A stretch of DNA of 64,000 nt from Phascolarctos cinereus (lineage: Eukaryota; Chordata; Mammalia; Diprotodontia; Phascolarctidae): NCBI RefSeq assembly GCF_002099425.1, contig NW_018344015.1:7540001-7604000 (forward strand), in the 5' to 3' direction. The notes under the pieces are model-generated. The model saw only the letters and a list, made by a program, of their open reading frames with translations, ran no database searches and was not told where the DNA came from. The position numbers and the translations under genes were made by a program. Positions 1 through 10,015 of this stretch are shown in pieces (the first letter of the stretch is position 1; every line of letters begins with the position of its first letter).

Positions 1-667
1 TTTAATATGCACACTAATAGACAGTTTTATAATGGACTTTTCTTATATCTGCACATGCTATATTCCTATATGTAACTATAGTTTTGGTTATTATGGGAAG
101 TCCTATGCTATGCATCGTGTAGAATATGAGACTTCTCTTAAAGATACATTTTCATATATGTGATTAGATGTATTGGATTATGATTGCTACATGGTCTATG
201 AGCAGCTGAATATTACTAATATTTTAATGTCTTGTATTAAGTACCTGCATGTGTATTACAAAATGGTTAAAAGTTGCTATGTTTATGCACGCTGTGTTGT
301 ATGTTCACACATATAATCACTAACTCTGATCAGCCTTCTCCATGTTGCTTTATTCTACCATCTGCCTCTAACTCTGTACTCCAGATCCTTCCCTGGGACA
401 ATGTCCTCCTCACTGTAATAGTTTACTATATCTCACCAGACCTAGAATCACAATGTTGCGCTTTGGCCAACTTTTTGCCTTGCTGCTCCTCTACCTCCTC
501 CTTTCACTCCCTTCCAGGAACACTGAAAGAGTTGATTTGATTATGGTTCTAGAAGGAGGGAGGGGGGAAGTGGAAAGGGCTAGTATGGTAACAGCAAGGA
601 GAATGGCAAGGTTGAGAAGATGGCCAAGTAGTAGGAGTGAAGTGGAGGATAAGTAAAGCCTGCTTGA
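1..667. other. Unassigned AT-rich sequence
   Basis: I recognise no gene or repeat family here. The short ORFs around 274-690 overlap on both strands and have no domain signature, so I treat them as chance. Confidence 0.5.
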
Positions 668-831
668 AACTATGGGCCAGCTTTGCATGACTACACATGT
701 ATAGTTGAAATCAAATTGTTTGCCTTCTCAAGGAGCAGGGAGGAAGGGAGAGAATTTGGAACTCAAAATTTTAAAAAATAATTGTTAAAAATTTTACATG
801 TGATTGGGAAAATAAAAATAATTTTTTAAAA
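668..831 (+). mobile_element. L1 3' end, 5'-truncated
   Basis: This matches the terminal part of a marsupial L1 3' UTR. It has the 'cctatatcaaattgcttgccttctca' type of segment, a G/A-rich GGAGGAAGGGAGAGAA stretch, then GGAACTCAAAATTTT and an A-rich tail ending near 831. The same 3' end recurs at 13.3-13.5 kb and 36.9-37.0 kb. Target-site duplications are too weak to call. Confidence 0.75.
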
Positions 832-1008
832 AGGAGCTATGGACTAGATGAATCACCATTTAAAATTAAAGACCCCAAGGCAGAAGATCTAGAAATAAAA
901 AGAATAAATTCTCCAGGACATAGTTTCTGATCTGAGCGGCAAGGCTGTTGAGAAGATGGCCAGGGTTAGGGAATCAAATCCTTCGTTCACTCACTCACTC
1001 AGTCATTC

Positions 1009-1024
1009 ATATATATATATATAT
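1009..1024. repeat. (AT)n microsatellite
   Basis: Short uninterrupted AT dinucleotide run inside otherwise unassigned sequence (832-1455). Confidence 0.9.
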
Positions 1025-1453
1025 TGGTATATCTTGTATAATTTGCAGCCCCCATTCTCCCTCCTCTACTCACTACTTACTGGCAAACCAGTGTTTCAGT
1101 GGTTTGGTCTAATTTTCAGGTGCAATATTGGAAGGAATGCTAATGGGATTTGTGAACAATTATAGATGGGCAGAACTGCTGGAGAATTTTGTGGAAATTT
1201 TTAATCCCTGCATATTCTTCCCAGGAGTTGGGAGAGGAGGAATATAGGGTAGCTAAAATCCTGGGTGGTTTGTTGCCAGCCATATATGAGGTGGTTACTG
1301 TATACGTTTTTGCTATATGCGATGTGTCAAGTATTTCATGAAACATTCCTTACTTTACATATGTCTTAACAGACATATATTAACAGAGTGGTTTCGTTCT
1401 CACCTTCCCCATGTTCCCATTCATTTGCATGGGAGGCTCACAGGATTTTGGGG

Positions 1454-1455
<2 letters not shown>

Positions 1456-1501
<46 letters not shown>
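1456..1501. repeat. (AC)23 microsatellite
   Basis: An uninterrupted dinucleotide run of about 23 units, long enough to be length-polymorphic. Confidence 0.97.
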
Positions 1502-1504
<3 letters not shown>

Positions 1505-1537
1505 GTATAACCAAGCAGTCATTGGCAGTTTGTTGAA

Positions 1538-1640
1538 AGGTCACCCCTCAAATATTACCTCATTTGAGCCTCACAACAACCTTGTGAGATAGATGTGAGA
1601 TTATTATCTCCATTTCACAAAATGATTTTGGAGATGCACT
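1538..1640 (-). mobile_element. MIR-type CORE-SINE fragment
   Basis: Reverse complement of the 3' half of MIR: a TTACCTCATTTGAGCCTCAC segment followed by the 'TATTATCTCCATTT' block. The tRNA-like head is missing. Confidence 0.7.
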
Positions 1641-2172
1641 TTGGCAAACAGGAATTGTGGGTTTATAGAAGACTTTCTATCCTAAGAAAATAGGGATTTA
1701 GGGCAAAGACATTGCTTCTAGTGAGCAAGATGAAGTAGATTCAAAAACCTTAAATACCTCTTGGTTCTACTTTGTCCATTGACTGTCTTGTGTTCCGAAA
1801 GAACCTGGAGATGAAAATTCTCCTTCTAAGAAAACATTACTTCCTTTCATTTTATTTCACTTTTTGAAAAAGAAATCACCATTTTACTTGGTGTTAAGTT
1901 CAGAATAAAACTAAAATTTAAGGTCATGTAGGTTTATGAATCCTACCTAAGAGGTATACCTCACTGCTCAAATTACTGCTGTGATGTATGAGATGATGCC
2001 TGGGCTTCTTGCCTAGTTACTTTAGTGCAGATAAACTGAACACTGATATCACAAATCAGAATTCAGTTGACCTCTGATTTATAAACAAAAGATCAATTAT
2101 CACATTTAATGCATACACAATTATACTAGCTGTATTTGTTGAATCTGTAGAAATGCAGCATGACACAGAGGA
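1641..2172. other. Unassigned sequence
   Basis: No gene, RNA or repeat recognised. Confidence 0.5.
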
Positions 2173-2173
2173 T

Positions 2174-2428
2174 GGGGACAAGCATTTATGAAGTGTTTAC
2201 TATGTAGCAGACACTGTGCTAAGTTCCTTTTACAAATATTACCTCATTTGATCCTCACAACAACCCTGTGACCTAGATGCCACTATTATCTCCATTTTAC
2301 AGTTGAGGAAACTGAGGAAGACAGAGTTTAAGTGACTTGCTCAGTCTCACATAGCTAATTTTTGAACTCAGGTCTTTGTGACTCCAGGCCCAGCACTTTA
2401 TCCATTGTGTCACCGAGCTGCCTCTACA
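2174..2428 (-). mobile_element. MIR/Ther-1 CORE-SINE, nearly full length
   Basis: Complete reverse-strand order is visible: the L2-like 3' tail (AAGCATTTATGAAGTGTTTA), CCTCATTTGATCCTCACAAC, then the core GAGGAAACTGAGG, and finally the tRNA-like head ending CACCGAGCTGCCTC. It lies head to head with another MIR at 2440. Confidence 0.85.
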
Positions 2429-2439
2429 TGCTTGTGTAG

Positions 2440-2660
2440 CTCACAGAATGCTGTGCTGGGATTAGGAAGAACTGGGTTTGAATCCTTACCAACAACACTT
2501 AGCTGTGTGATTGTGACAAAGTCACTTAATATCTCAGAGTCTGTTTCTTCATCTATAAAATGTTTGTCATATTTGCCTCGGGATTGTTGTGAAAGTGAAA
2601 TGAGATAGTTTATATCAAATGCATTTCAAACTTTAAAGTGCCATTTAAATGTAAGTTATT
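2440..2660 (+). mobile_element. MIR/Ther-1 CORE-SINE
   Basis: Plus-strand MIR. It has the GGGTTTGAATCC B-box-like part, GTCACTTAATATCTCAGAG in the core, then GTGAAATGAGATA towards the 3' end. Its tRNA-like head abuts the head of the minus-strand copy at 2174-2428, so the two form an inverted pair. Confidence 0.75.
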
Positions 2661-3789
2661 AATAAAAGGCATCATTAAGGAAATGATACAACTAAAAAAT
2701 TAAGTATATTCATTTGTTTAAGATATTTGGTAGAAAATTTGGATGGGATTTAATAGTCTAATTTATAGCCTCTTCTGTCAAAATAGCCCAGCTGTGTACT
2801 AAGCTGTCATTATTTAGTTAATTGTTCTCATTATTTTGCTTCCATTTAAGCTCTCTTCTTCAGTGCCCAGAATGTGAATAGTTTGTAATACATGAGAAAT
2901 AAGGAATTATGAAAGAGAATCAGAGCAAAAGTTGTCATTAAAAAAAAAGTATGAGAAGAGGGCTTTCCTGGCCACATGGTGTATCATCACACGGCGTATG
3001 ATGTCAGGAGAAAGCCAAGAAGGCATCCAGGATAGAGAGAGGATCTGCAGTGAGAAAAAGAGATGAACAAGAATCACACAGGTTGGGGAGGAAGGAGAGG
3101 TTGTGATCCACATCACCAGACAAAATATCAACATTGAAGCATTAGCAAATCCATTTGAATGTCTTTACAGGGATCTTCTACAGTAATTACAAATATGGCC
3201 CCAAAGACAAAAGACTAGCCTAATAAACTTGAGGATGTTTCTTTCATAACTGCATTCTCACAAATTTCTTAGATCCTGGAAGGCTGTCCCTGATCCAACA
3301 TGCTCAGGTACAGTATAAATAATGCAATATTTTAAAAGTGTTATGGCCAGACTTTCTCCTGTAATACAGATAGATAATATAAAATTTGATCATTAAAAAC
3401 TGTTTAAATAAAACAAAGAAATTAAAATCCTGTTTCATTGAACCACCTAGTAAAATGGTTATACCAACAAATGTACTCACCTAAAGTCTCCTAAAGTCAC
3501 CTGATTTTTTTGACTCATCATATTCCCATGGCTGTCTAACTATGTCTTGTATTGGAAGATGGCATAGTCCATAGTGACTGTCATCTGTATAGAGACATTT
3601 TGAAAATATCAATGGACCCCAGTACATATTGTGCCTACAGAGTCATTGTTTAGTCAGCAGCTAAAATACCTGTAGGCAGAGTCTGTTCCTCTTTACCTCT
3701 GTTTGGGTACCTTTGTGTCTTGGAATCTGTAATATTTTTCTTATTTTAACAGGCACTGTTCACCTACTATATGGTAGGGTTTTTTTTAA
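2661..3789. other. Unassigned sequence
   Basis: Nothing recognised. The minus-strand ORF at 2907-3134 has no domain signature and is probably chance. Confidence 0.5.
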
Positions 3790-4560
3790 ATCTTGATCTT
3801 TTCTGGCTAATTTAAATACCTGCTTATCTCAAATGATGCTATTTCTGTTGAATCAGAGTTAGGAAGCCTCCATATAGTAGGCTGTACTAAGTCCCATGAG
3901 GCCAGCCTACAAAGCAGAGTTTCCAAGGGCATCATCATCACCTCCCTCTCGAAGTGCAAAAGGATCAAGTTACCCCACAGGCCACAGATCAAATGTCCAG
4001 CTGCCCTCTGGGAGAAGTCCAATCCTATTGGACAATTTGAAAGTTCTAATGCACAGATTTAATAATTCAGGGCTGTTCTTAGTATAATATCATAATGTTT
4101 GTATCATATTTTCTGATATTCCAACCCTAAAATAAATCCAACAATTATTATCAATTGCCTAATTATTAGTTTAGCTTAACCTTAGTATATGGATTGAATT
4201 GGGTGGGCAGTAAAACATTCAACTGTATACTTTTCTGTAGTTGTAAAATACACCTGAAAAATCAAATGATTTTGGAAAAAAGCAGTCTATTCCAACTTTT
4301 GCTTTAAAATATATTGGTTATGTAAATAGAGCTAAAAATAACTCTGTACTTAGGATAGCCAAAGCACTTGGCCTAATAATAAACCTATTTGTGCCTTTTG
4401 CAGCTGCTTATTCAGAAAAGTTAAACAACTTAAATTTAGCCTTAAAGAAGCAGGGAGCTTATAATTATCTGTTATTTTGGCAAATGTAGCTTTTTTCCTT
4501 GGGGACATTTTTCCTTTGAATAGATATAACAGAAAATATATGGGGTAACTTCTTTACAAA
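3790..4560. other. Repeat-free block, possible conserved noncoding DNA
   Basis: No interspersed repeat is recognisable here, in contrast to most of the window. It is rich in TAATTA and AATTAT-type homeodomain-like motifs around 4140-4200. Function is inference only; a cross-species alignment would decide. Confidence 0.25.
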
Positions 4561-4584
4561 TATCTTATTTTTCCTAAAATATAG

Positions 4585-5212
4585 GCATGTATAAAATCAT
4601 GTTTATTGATTCATTTTTTACACATGATTCATTTCCCAACATACTATCCCTACTACTAAACCCATTCTTGGAACAGAGAGTTAAGCAAAACTGACAAACA
4701 AAACAGCCCAGTTGTGCTATGCTTTAGGGAGAAAGGATGTGTGTTTCAGCATCTGTTGTCTGGAACCAAATTTGGTCATTGCAAATAATCTGTTTGGCTG
4801 CCATTTATTGTCGTTTTCATTTATGTTATTATACTAATTGTGCATATTGTACTAATTCTGATTACTTGACTACAATAGTTTACACAAGTCTTCCTATGTT
4901 TCTCTAAATTCTTTATATTTGTTTTCTCCTACACAATACTCATTTAAGCTTATATATCACAATTTATTTAGCCATTCTTCAATTAATTAGTATCCACTTT
5001 GTTTCCAGTTTTTTGCTAACATACCTACCACAAAGATGGCTACTATGACTATTTTGTTATGCATAGGACCTATCACCTTCCCTCTTATTAACTTCCCTAA
5101 TTCTCTTGTGGGTACCACCATCTTTCCAGTAATTCATATTAACATCCTCATATCCAAATAAGTCATGATGGTGTGATGTGGAACATCAGAATTGTTTTAA
5201 TTTGCACTGAAA
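4585..5212 (-). mobile_element. L1 fragment: ORF2 C-terminal remnant and 3' UTR
   Basis: Read on the minus strand, this covers the end of L1 ORF2. A block near 5165-5205 is the reverse complement of the conserved ACAACTCTGAGGT segment, and the CACAATTTATTTAGCCATTC block near 4960 corresponds to the 'gaatggctgaacaagttgtgg' region of L1. The 3' UTR follows towards 4585. It is too decayed for an ORF. Confidence 0.65.
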
Positions 5213-5372
5213 TGTTTTTAATTAAATTTTATTTTTTCAATTAGTAAAAATTAATTTTCACTTCATCTCACCCCCTCCTTTCCATCGAGGGAAAAAACTT
5301 TATATGCACAGTCAAACAAAACAAATTACTGCATTGGAAACATCCAGCATTGAAATATTTTTAAAGCTTCTC
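5213..5372 (-). mobile_element. L1 3' UTR, second copy
   Basis: A second antisense L1 end abuts the first. It has a T-rich 3' end (tail on the minus strand), a CCCCCTCCTTTCC block and CAGTCAAACAAAACAAATTA, all typical of the marsupial L1 3' UTR in reverse. Confidence 0.6.
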
Positions 5373-5747
5373 TCACTTTAGGATTTGCCTTACTTCAAAC
5401 TTCTTTCCATAATAATGAATTAGTTGCTTGTCTGAGTTCTAGGAATATCCTAGTCCCACACATTTGTTCACAGATGACAATTCATTTAAGACATTATTCT
5501 TTAAATGTATTTTCTCACTGTGAATTCTCAGTGCTTCTACATTTGAGTACTAGAGGTTGAGGAATATTTTTCCCATAATTGACATTAGGCTAAGATGCTC
5601 TAAAGAAAGGAGTAGTACAATCTAATGTCTGTGAAACAGAATTAAATTGGATTTTGTTTCTGACTCTCACTCTGCTCCTAGAGCACTTCACTTGACCTAA
5701 TTTCAGCTTCTCATTCTATAAAACAGATGCAATGATATATACCTCCT
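5373..5747. other. Unassigned sequence
   Basis: No gene or repeat recognised. Confidence 0.5.
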
Positions 5748-6001
5748 AGACAGCTAGATGGTGCAGTAGATAGAGCATCTGGCCTGGAGTCATGAAGTTC
5801 TGAGTTCAGATCTGGCCTCAAGACATTTATAAGCTGTGTGACCCTGGGTAAGTCACTTAACCCTGTTTACCTCAGTTTCCTCATCTATAAAATGAGATGA
5901 AGAAGGAAATGGCAAACTACTCCAGTATCTTTGTCAAGAAAACCTCAAATGGGGTCACAAAGAGTTGGACCCAACTGAAAACTGAACAACAACAACAACA
6001 T
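5748..6001 (+). mobile_element. Mar-1-type CORE-SINE, full length
   Basis: Order along the element: tRNA-like head CAGCTAGATGGTGCAGTAGA, B-box-like GAGTTCAGATCTGG, core GTGACCCTGGGTAAGTCACT, then an RTE/BovB-type tail with AAGGAAATGGCAAAC and AACCTCAAATGGGGTCAC, ending in a (CAA)n run. CCTCCTA occurs on both sides as a possible short target-site duplication. Confidence 0.9.
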
Positions 6002-6339
6002 TCCTCCTAAGAATGTTTAACACTGATTAATCATAGTGCAATTCATTCTATTGTTTTGTTGTTGTTTATTCATTCTTACTGGTGCTAATGTTACAGCTTT
6101 CTGAATAGGAATTATAGAATGCAAATAATATTTTTTCTAGGTTGAAATTTTGGAAACTAATCTGGTGAGATGCAAGCATGGTAAAGGGTGTTGGAACAAG
6201 GTTTGATACTTCAAAGGACTCCCAGCTCTACTTCACATCCCCCTTTTACAAGGTGGGAGGCAGAAATAGAAGCTCAGGGAGAATGTGAAAGAAGCTTTCT
6301 TAAATTGATTATAGGAAAATTATAGCTTTCATAGTATTT
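6002..6339. other. Unassigned sequence
   Basis: No gene or repeat recognised. Confidence 0.5.
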
Positions 6340-6402
6340 TAGAATTTCAGAATTCTAAAAGAACCTTAGAGACCACCTAGTCCAATTCATACCTGAACAG
6401 AT
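6340..6402 (-). mobile_element. L3/CR1 3' end fragment
   Basis: Carries the reverse complement of the CR1/L3 3' tail: AAAGAACCTTAGAGACCACC followed by TAGTCCAATTCATACCTGAA. Confidence 0.6.
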
Positions 6403-6411
6403 ATGTGTATA

Positions 6412-6535
6412 TTTATCTGTGTATGTGTGTGTAATATTATATATACCCTATGTATACATATAAGTATATATGTGTGTATATATTTATATACTTACATATA
6501 GAGATAGACATCTATCTCCATAGCTATCTCTTTAT
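6412..6535. repeat. AT/GT-rich simple sequence
   Basis: Degenerate TATATA/TGTGTA run followed by a GATAGA/TATCTC-rich stretch and GAGAGAGA. Confidence 0.85.
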
Positions 6536-6611
6536 AGAGAGAGAAAAGAAAGGAAAAGGGAAAAAAACAAAAGAAAAGGACTTAGAATTTTTAATGGAGT
6601 TCAAGCTCAGT

Positions 6612-6842
6612 GTGAGGCCACAATGTGACACTGGAATCTAAAAATGCTAGTGTAATCTTAGACTACAGTAACAAAAGTATAGTGTCTAGGTCTGGTCATC
6701 ACAGTTTAGAAAGTACACAGATAAGCTGGAGCATGTCCAGAAGACAAGGTGGTAAGAAAACCTCAAATTGTGCCCTAAGGGAAAGGAGTAAACTGAATTC
6801 TAGATCACCAGAGGTCAATAGGGCAAACACTACATCACCCTT
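6612..6842 (+). mobile_element. L3/CR1 fragment, plus orientation
   Basis: Contains the CR1 segments TGTAATCTTAGACTACAGTA, GTATAGTGTCTAGG and GATAAGCTGGAGCATGTCCA. Compared with the family order, a stretch after GTGTCTAG is missing. The first 75 bp are repeated in inverted orientation at 6943-7018. Confidence 0.65.
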
Positions 6843-6844
6843 TG

Positions 6845-7058
6845 TCTGGTATATAATAGAGTATATACTTAGGGCACAAGTAAACATGGTACCCTAGATA
6901 TAGTCTTACTAAGGAAAAGCTTAGTGGAACTATGACCTCTCTTATTCTAGACACCATACTTTTGTTATTGTAGTCTAAGATTACATCAGCTTTTTTGGCT
7001 GCCATTTCACATTGTAGACTCCTATTGAGGTTGAAGTTCATTAAAAATTCTAGGTCCT
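6845..7058 (-). mobile_element. L3/CR1 fragment, minus orientation
   Basis: Reverse complement of the same CR1 region, with AGACACCATACTTTTGTTAT, TGTAGTCTAAGATTACATCA and TTGGCTGCCATTTCACATTG. It reaches further 5' in the family than the plus copy and resumes after the 7SL insertion at 7261. Confidence 0.65.
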
Positions 7059-7256
7059 TTTCTTTTTTCTTCTCTTCTCTTCCTTCCTTTCTTTTTTTTA
7101 AAGACTGGGTAACGCTATCTCTCCTCTACCACAAGCACAAAGGTTACTCACAAACTAGTCCCTGTTTGATTAGCATAGGAGCCTTGACCTGTTCTGCTTG
7201 TCATAATAATGACAAACTTAGCAGCAATTACAGGCATGTGGCATCATGTCCAGCCC
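7059..7256 (-). pseudogene. Retroposed 7SL (SRP) RNA pseudogene with A-rich tail
   Basis: On the minus strand this matches 7SL RNA in several collinear blocks (plus-strand positions). 7102-7118 matches the RNA 3' end (GACCCAGTCT type). 7167-7199 matches the S-domain stretch, reading ATTAGCATAGGAGCCTTGAC on the plus strand. 7208-7221 (AATGACAAACTTAG) matches the 'CTAAGTTCGGCAT' region, and 7227-7256 matches the 5' end (CCTGTAGTCCC region). The purine-rich tail expected of a retrocopy is present as a T/C-rich tract at 7059-7100. Two internal stretches of the S and 5' regions are absent. Flanking DNA on both sides is L3/CR1, so it landed inside that element. It is a dead retrocopy, not an SRP RNA gene. 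Confidence 0.75.
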
Positions 7257-7260
7257 TCCA

Positions 7261-7690
7261 AGTTACATGAACTGCTTTTTCACATGAATTGCTTTCTAGC
7301 CACAACTGACTCATCCCGTAATTGGACAACTGATGTAAAAAAAAAAACCCTCAAGAATAAGACATTTATCCCTGTTATAGTTTTCTTATTATAGTCAACC
7401 AATAATTCTAGCCTCTTATGATCTTTTCATACCCCAACCCTCTTATCTAGTATGTTAACTATCCTTTCTACTTTTTCAGTTATCTAGAAACTTTATAAAC
7501 ATGCCTTATCTACCTTTAATGAAATCATTGATCAAACAGCCAATGACACAGTCTGGTGGCATCCACTAAAAAAAAAATCCCTTCATATTGTCATCATTCC
7601 ACTAATCCTTGTACTATTTCGATTTGGAATGTCTTTGGCCATCCCTCAGTTCTTTAGCCTGGTCATGCTTTCATAAAAATAACATAAAGT
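7261..7690 (-). mobile_element. L3/CR1 fragment, continuation beyond the 7SL copy
   Basis: Blocks such as AGTTATCTAGAAACTTTATA and a TGGTGGCATCCACT segment resemble the reverse complement of upstream CR1 coding sequence. The match is weak, and I infer continuity from orientation and position. Confidence 0.35.
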
Positions 7691-9588
7691 CACATAGTTC
7701 CTGAGTTGTGAGGGAACAAAACAGTTCTGTGTTAAGTAGACTGAGGGTAAGTTAGGCCAAAATGACACCAAACATAAAATGTAGTGAAGTGATAGGATAA
7801 GACAAACTAACTCAAGCAATCATTCTGATTATGCTTCCTATATTATGTTCCTCACTTCTTTCCTGCTTTTGTTTGTTTACTTTATTGAGGTATATGCTTT
7901 GTCCTTTAGATCTGCTGAGACAGAGGGGTGTTTATCTGCCTTGGTGATTAACTTGTTTTGTTCTTAGGCTCACTCACTCTTTCTGTTCAGCTCCCACTGG
8001 AACACCTGCTTGCTAAACACCAATTCTACCCACACAAAACTGTACTCCCACTCCTTCCCTGACTTTACCTCTACTTCTAATAGGGCCAAAGGGGAAGCCA
8101 TATATATCTTCAAGCTAAAGTAAGAGAGTACAAACTGAGTCTCTCTAAGCTAAGTTTAGGGGGAAATTGGATGGAGTCCATTAAGTAACAGATAAGTTTT
8201 GAGTCAGACTGGTTTTGAGGAGTTGATAGATTTGGTTTGCCTGCTATGTTGGATGCCATATGAGTAGGTAATAGAAAGAATCAAGATATATTATTCCTCA
8301 ATGTGACATTAATTTCACAATTTTAATCCTAAATCACTGTTAAGATTGTTGATGGTAGAGGACTGGACTATCATTCATTTCACAAGTAAGGAAGGTATTT
8401 GACAATGCTCAGATTTGGAGTTTGCACATGAAAGAAGTTGAATCCCTTTTTCTAGCTATAGCTTTGTTAAATATTCAATTCACCAGTTGTTCCTAAGAGA
8501 TAAAGCCTCTAGATGACAGGTGGCAGCTGAATTCGGATTTCCCTTAAAAGGATATTCCTCCTACTTAGTAACAGCAGAAGGAAGTTCTGAAGCTAGGGTG
8601 TGCAGATGAATCCTCAGCACTGAATACTTACTACTCCTTCACTTCACTGGTGACTCAGACACCAACTGTGCTGTTTTTCCTCATCAATGGTAGCCAAGGT
8701 ATGTGTGCCAAGCATAAAAACATGGCCTGATTTTAGATGCTTGATCTGAAGAGTACTTACTTAGGCCGAATTTCTCATCCTACTATGACAGGTTTATATC
8801 AGTTCATTAAAGTGTAGGACAGTGGAAAATTCATCCTTATGGGAAAGATATTAAAGCCCCAAAGACAATCAAAGGTTTAAGCAACTTAGCTAAATAGCAT
8901 GTGGCAAAGATGGACAAAGTCTGGGACAATGCTTTTTTTAAAACCATCTATAATTTTTAAGCATTTAAGGATGAAGAGAAAAAAAAGAGAGACAGAGAGA
9001 TAAAGACAGCTTCTTTGTAAGGCAAATTTTTTTTTATTTCCCAGATATTTCTTCTCCTGCCTACTTAATAAAAGGCTTTGGATGTCAAAATTTGAGATCC
9101 TGTCTTATGGAGCCAAATTATTCCATTTATCTTCTGAACATACCTATCTCTCTTCTTCAATAAGTCTTGCCAATTTGTTTATTTCAGATTCATTGATTCT
9201 ACACCTGAAGAATAATCTAGTTTTCTCTGTAACCAGGTTGTTTAAATTTCAGGTTTCAAGGAGGTAGGGACCTTTGCAGTAGTGCACATTTTCATTGTAA
9301 CTTCTTTCTTATTGTGCTATATTAAGACATGTCATGGAAATGGGCATGGTTCCATACACTGGAAAACATATGGCATATGACATATTTCCTGTTCACATTT
9401 AGAAATGATGACACCCTATTCAGAAAGTAAAAATAGAACCAGACATACTTTTTCTAGATGTGTTGTCGTCCTTACTTCAGCATCTAAAAATACTTATTCC
9501 TAAGAAGACAAAATTAGAATGTCCTGTATTCATATAGCACCTTTCTTGGACTCCCAGAAGTTTCCAGGCTCTTCTCTCTTTATTTCAT
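7691..9588. other. Unassigned sequence
   Basis: About 1.9 kb without a recognised gene or repeat. The plus-strand ORF at 9082-9267 lacks any domain signature. Confidence 0.5.
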
Positions 9589-9589
9589 C

Positions 9590-10015
9590 CTTCACATAGG
9601 TGCTGAGTGGATATTCCAAAGCACACATCTGATCATGTCACTATCCTGCTCAAGACACTTCAATGACTCCCTGTCGTCTCCAGTATAAAATACAAATCCT
9701 CTTTTTGACATTTAAGGCTCTTTATAATTTGGTTCTTGCCTATGTTTCCAAGTTTATTAGATATTACTTCCCTTCATATATGCCATGGTTTAGCTAAATT
9801 GCCTTATTTACTGTTTCTCATATGTAACATTCCATCTCCTATTTTCATGCCTGTGCTCAGGCCCCTCTTACTAGAATGTACTTTCTCCTCATCTGTGCCT
9901 CTTAGAATATTTAGCTGTCTTTGAGACTCAGCTCATGGGCCATAACCTATAATAAGTTTTGCCTGATCCCCACAGTTCTTAGTGTTCTCTCCTTCTTCAA
10001 ATTATTGAGTATGTG
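9590..10015 (+). mobile_element. L2 3' region
   Basis: Collinear L2 blocks: CTGATCATGTCACTATCCTG, CAATGACTCCCTGTCGTCTC, ATTTAAGGCTCTTTATAATT, then GCCTGTGCTCAGGCCCCTCT, AGACTCAGCTCATGGGC and GTTTTGCCTGATCCC. Confidence 0.75.

Noticed and set aside
1317-1592. 91-codon ORF with a His-Thr repeat.
   Set aside because: The His-Thr part is the (CA)n microsatellite; the rest shows no family.
7227-7256. TTACAGGCATG-type sequence that first looked like an Alu.
   Set aside because: The block order and the retained S-domain sequence point to 7SL itself; Alu is not expected in a marsupial.
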